NCBI GenBank assembly: GCA_003152595.1
Contig: PMAM01000281.1
Span: 12,507 to 26,241 of the forward strand
DNA length: 13,735 nt
Reading direction: 5' to 3'
Origin: Acidobacterium sp.
GTDB lineage: Bacteria > Acidobacteriota > Terriglobia > Terriglobales > Acidobacteriaceae
Shown here piece after piece: positions 12,752-13,735 of the stretch. A program made the translations under genes and the position numbers. The notes beneath the pieces are model-generated. The model searched no databases, was not told the DNA's origin, and saw only the letters and a list, made by a program, of their open reading frames with translations. The number at the start of each line of letters is the position of its first letter. The first letter of the stretch is position 1.

Positions 12752-13735
12752 TCAGGACTCCTCCCAGCCGCCATATACCTCGAGAAGCGCGTTGCAGATC
12801 TCGCCCAGGGTGGCGTAGTTACGCACGCAGTCGAGGATGAAGGGCATGGTGTTGGCGGACGAAACGGAGCCAGGTGTGGGTTGTGGTTCCTGCTTCGCGG
12901 CGCGGCGCAGAGCATCAAGGGAACGCTGGACAGTTTCACCGGAGCGCTGTGCGCGCAGGGCCTTCAGCTTTGCGGCCTGCGCATCGCGGACACTCTCATC
13001 GATGTAGAGGGTGCGGGTCGGGTCGTGTTCCGTGGCGTACCGATTGACGCCGACGATGATCTTCTCGCCGGCTTCGACGGCGCGCTGGTACGCATAGCTG
13101 GCTTCGGCGATTTCTTTTTGGGGATAGCCGGCCTCAATGGCTTTGACCATGCCACCCATGGCGTCGAGTTTTTCGAAGGCGCGGAAGGCGTCGCGCTCCA
13201 TGTCGAGGGTGAGCTTCTCGAGGAAGTACGAGCCTCCTAGGGGATCGATGATTTCGGCGACACCGGACTCATGGGCGATGATTTGCTGGGTGCGGAGTGC
13301 GATGCGAGCGGCCTCTTCAGTGGGCAGAGCCAGAGCCTCGTCGAAGCCGTCGGTGTGCAGCGACTGCGTGCCACCCAGCACCGCGGCCATGGCCTGGAGC
13401 GCGACACGGGCGATATTGTTCTTTGGCTGCTGCGCGGTGAGGGAGACGCCGGCCGTCTGGGTATGGAAGCGCATCCAGGTGGAGCGAGGGTTCGTGGCGC
13501 CGAAGCGCTCGGTCATGACGCGATACCAGATTTTGCGGGCGGCGCGGTATTTGGCGATCTCCTCGAAGAAATCGTTGTGGGCGTTGAAGAAGAAACTGAG
13601 GCGCGGTGCGAAGTCGTCGATGGCGAGACCGCGGCGCAGCGCCCACTCGACGTACTCGATGCCGTCGTAAAGCGTGAAGGCCAGTTCCTGGAGCGCGGTC
13701 GATCCGGCTTCGCGAATGTGGTAGCCGGAGATGGA
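12752..13735 (-). CDS. Acyl-CoA mutase large subunit (methylmalonyl-CoA mutase type), C-terminal 327 residues
   Basis: The gene is cut by the right edge; its 5' end is outside. Such mutases use adenosylcobalamin to rearrange the carbon skeleton of methylmalonyl-CoA to succinyl-CoA, or isobutyryl-CoA to butyryl-CoA. Visible signatures are SISGYHIREAG at the edge, FAPRLSFFFNAHNDFFEEIA, RFHTQTAGVSLTAQQPKNN, GGTQSLHT (about visible residues 121-128), ESGV...DPLGGSYFLE and IVGVNRY. The protein ends at LLEVYGGWEES without the cobalamin-binding domain (no DxHxxG), so this is the split, archaeal-like large subunit that needs a separate small subunit. HIREAG rather than HMQEAG also points to that branch. 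The residue that separates methylmalonyl- from isobutyryl-CoA enzymes (Arg in the VRNTY region) is outside, so the substrate is open. coaD follows 85 bases later on the same strand. Confidence 0.9.
   Translation of the reverse strand, partial: SISGYHIREAGSTALQELAFTLYDGIEYVEWALRRGLAIDDFAPRLSFFFNAHNDFFEEIAKYRAARKIWYRVMTERFGATNPRSTWMRFHTQTAGVSLTAQQPKNNIARVALQAMAAVLGGTQSLHTDGFDEALALPTEEAARIALRTQQIIAHESGVAEIIDPLGGSYFLEKLTLDMERDAFRAFEKLDAMGGMVKAIEAGYPQKEIAEASYAYQRAVEAGEKIIVGVNRYATEHDPTRTLYIDESVRDAQAAKLKALRAQRSGETVQRSLDALRRAAKQEPQPTPGSVSSANTMPFILDCVRNYATLGEICNALLEVYGGWEES

Noticed and set aside
1..13735. CRISPR array, tRNA, rRNA, insertion sequence, phage or toxin-antitoxin genes
   Set aside because: I looked for regular spaced repeats, cloverleaf genes, transposase or integrase motifs and small paired genes on both strands and found none.

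Overview
The window looks like a piece of a high-GC Acidobacteriota chromosome (Terriglobia-like is my guess). The reasons are the futalosine-route menaquinone gene, small CxxC zinc-ribbon proteins, many single-gene units with long GC-rich antisense shadow frames, and intergenic hairpins built around a CTGAA/CTAAA loop. This placement is inferred from gene style, not from a marker gene. The content is mostly ordinary core metabolism. I see no CRISPR array, transposase, phage gene, tRNA or rRNA, and no convincing defence or biosynthetic island.

Layout, left to right. The end of mqnE (+, cut by the left edge) meets a response regulator with a C-terminal four-cysteine module (-). Next on the minus strand are a secreted DUF1080-type protein, a 373-bp gene-free stretch with REP-like hairpins, an OpgC-family membrane acyltransferase, a degenerate 7-bp tandem array, and a glutaryl-CoA dehydrogenase. 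Divergent from the dehydrogenase is a small double zinc-ribbon gene (+) broken by a one-base frameshift. Then come three minus-strand genes that may form a unit, in transcription order: an RNB-domain ribonuclease (9978 to 8521), an 878-residue fusion of acyl-activating enzyme, acyl carrier protein and PlsC acyltransferase (8434 to 5798), and a 55-residue hydrophilic protein (5742 to 5575). Divergent from the ribonuclease is a two-gene membrane operon (+): an FNT-family channel and, 4 bp later, an MscS-type channel that carries a two-base frameshift. Convergent to that are coaD (-) and the C-terminal part of an acyl-CoA mutase large subunit (-, cut by the right edge).

How the genes relate. mqnE serves menaquinone synthesis. 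Glutaryl-CoA dehydrogenase and the B12-dependent mutase belong to acyl-CoA catabolism, and CoaD makes the CoA precursor. The fusion protein probably activates fatty acids and passes them to a lysolipid or glycerolipid acceptor. The FNT and MscS genes look co-transcribed and would sit together in the inner membrane.

The points most worth a second look are the AMP-ligase/ACP/PlsC fusion, the two frameshifted genes (one has a T TTT TTC slippery heptamer exactly where a -1 shift would restore the frame), the Asp-to-Gln change in the RNB active-site cluster, the response regulator with a zinc-finger-like tail and a possible sigma-54 promoter, and the intergenic repeats.
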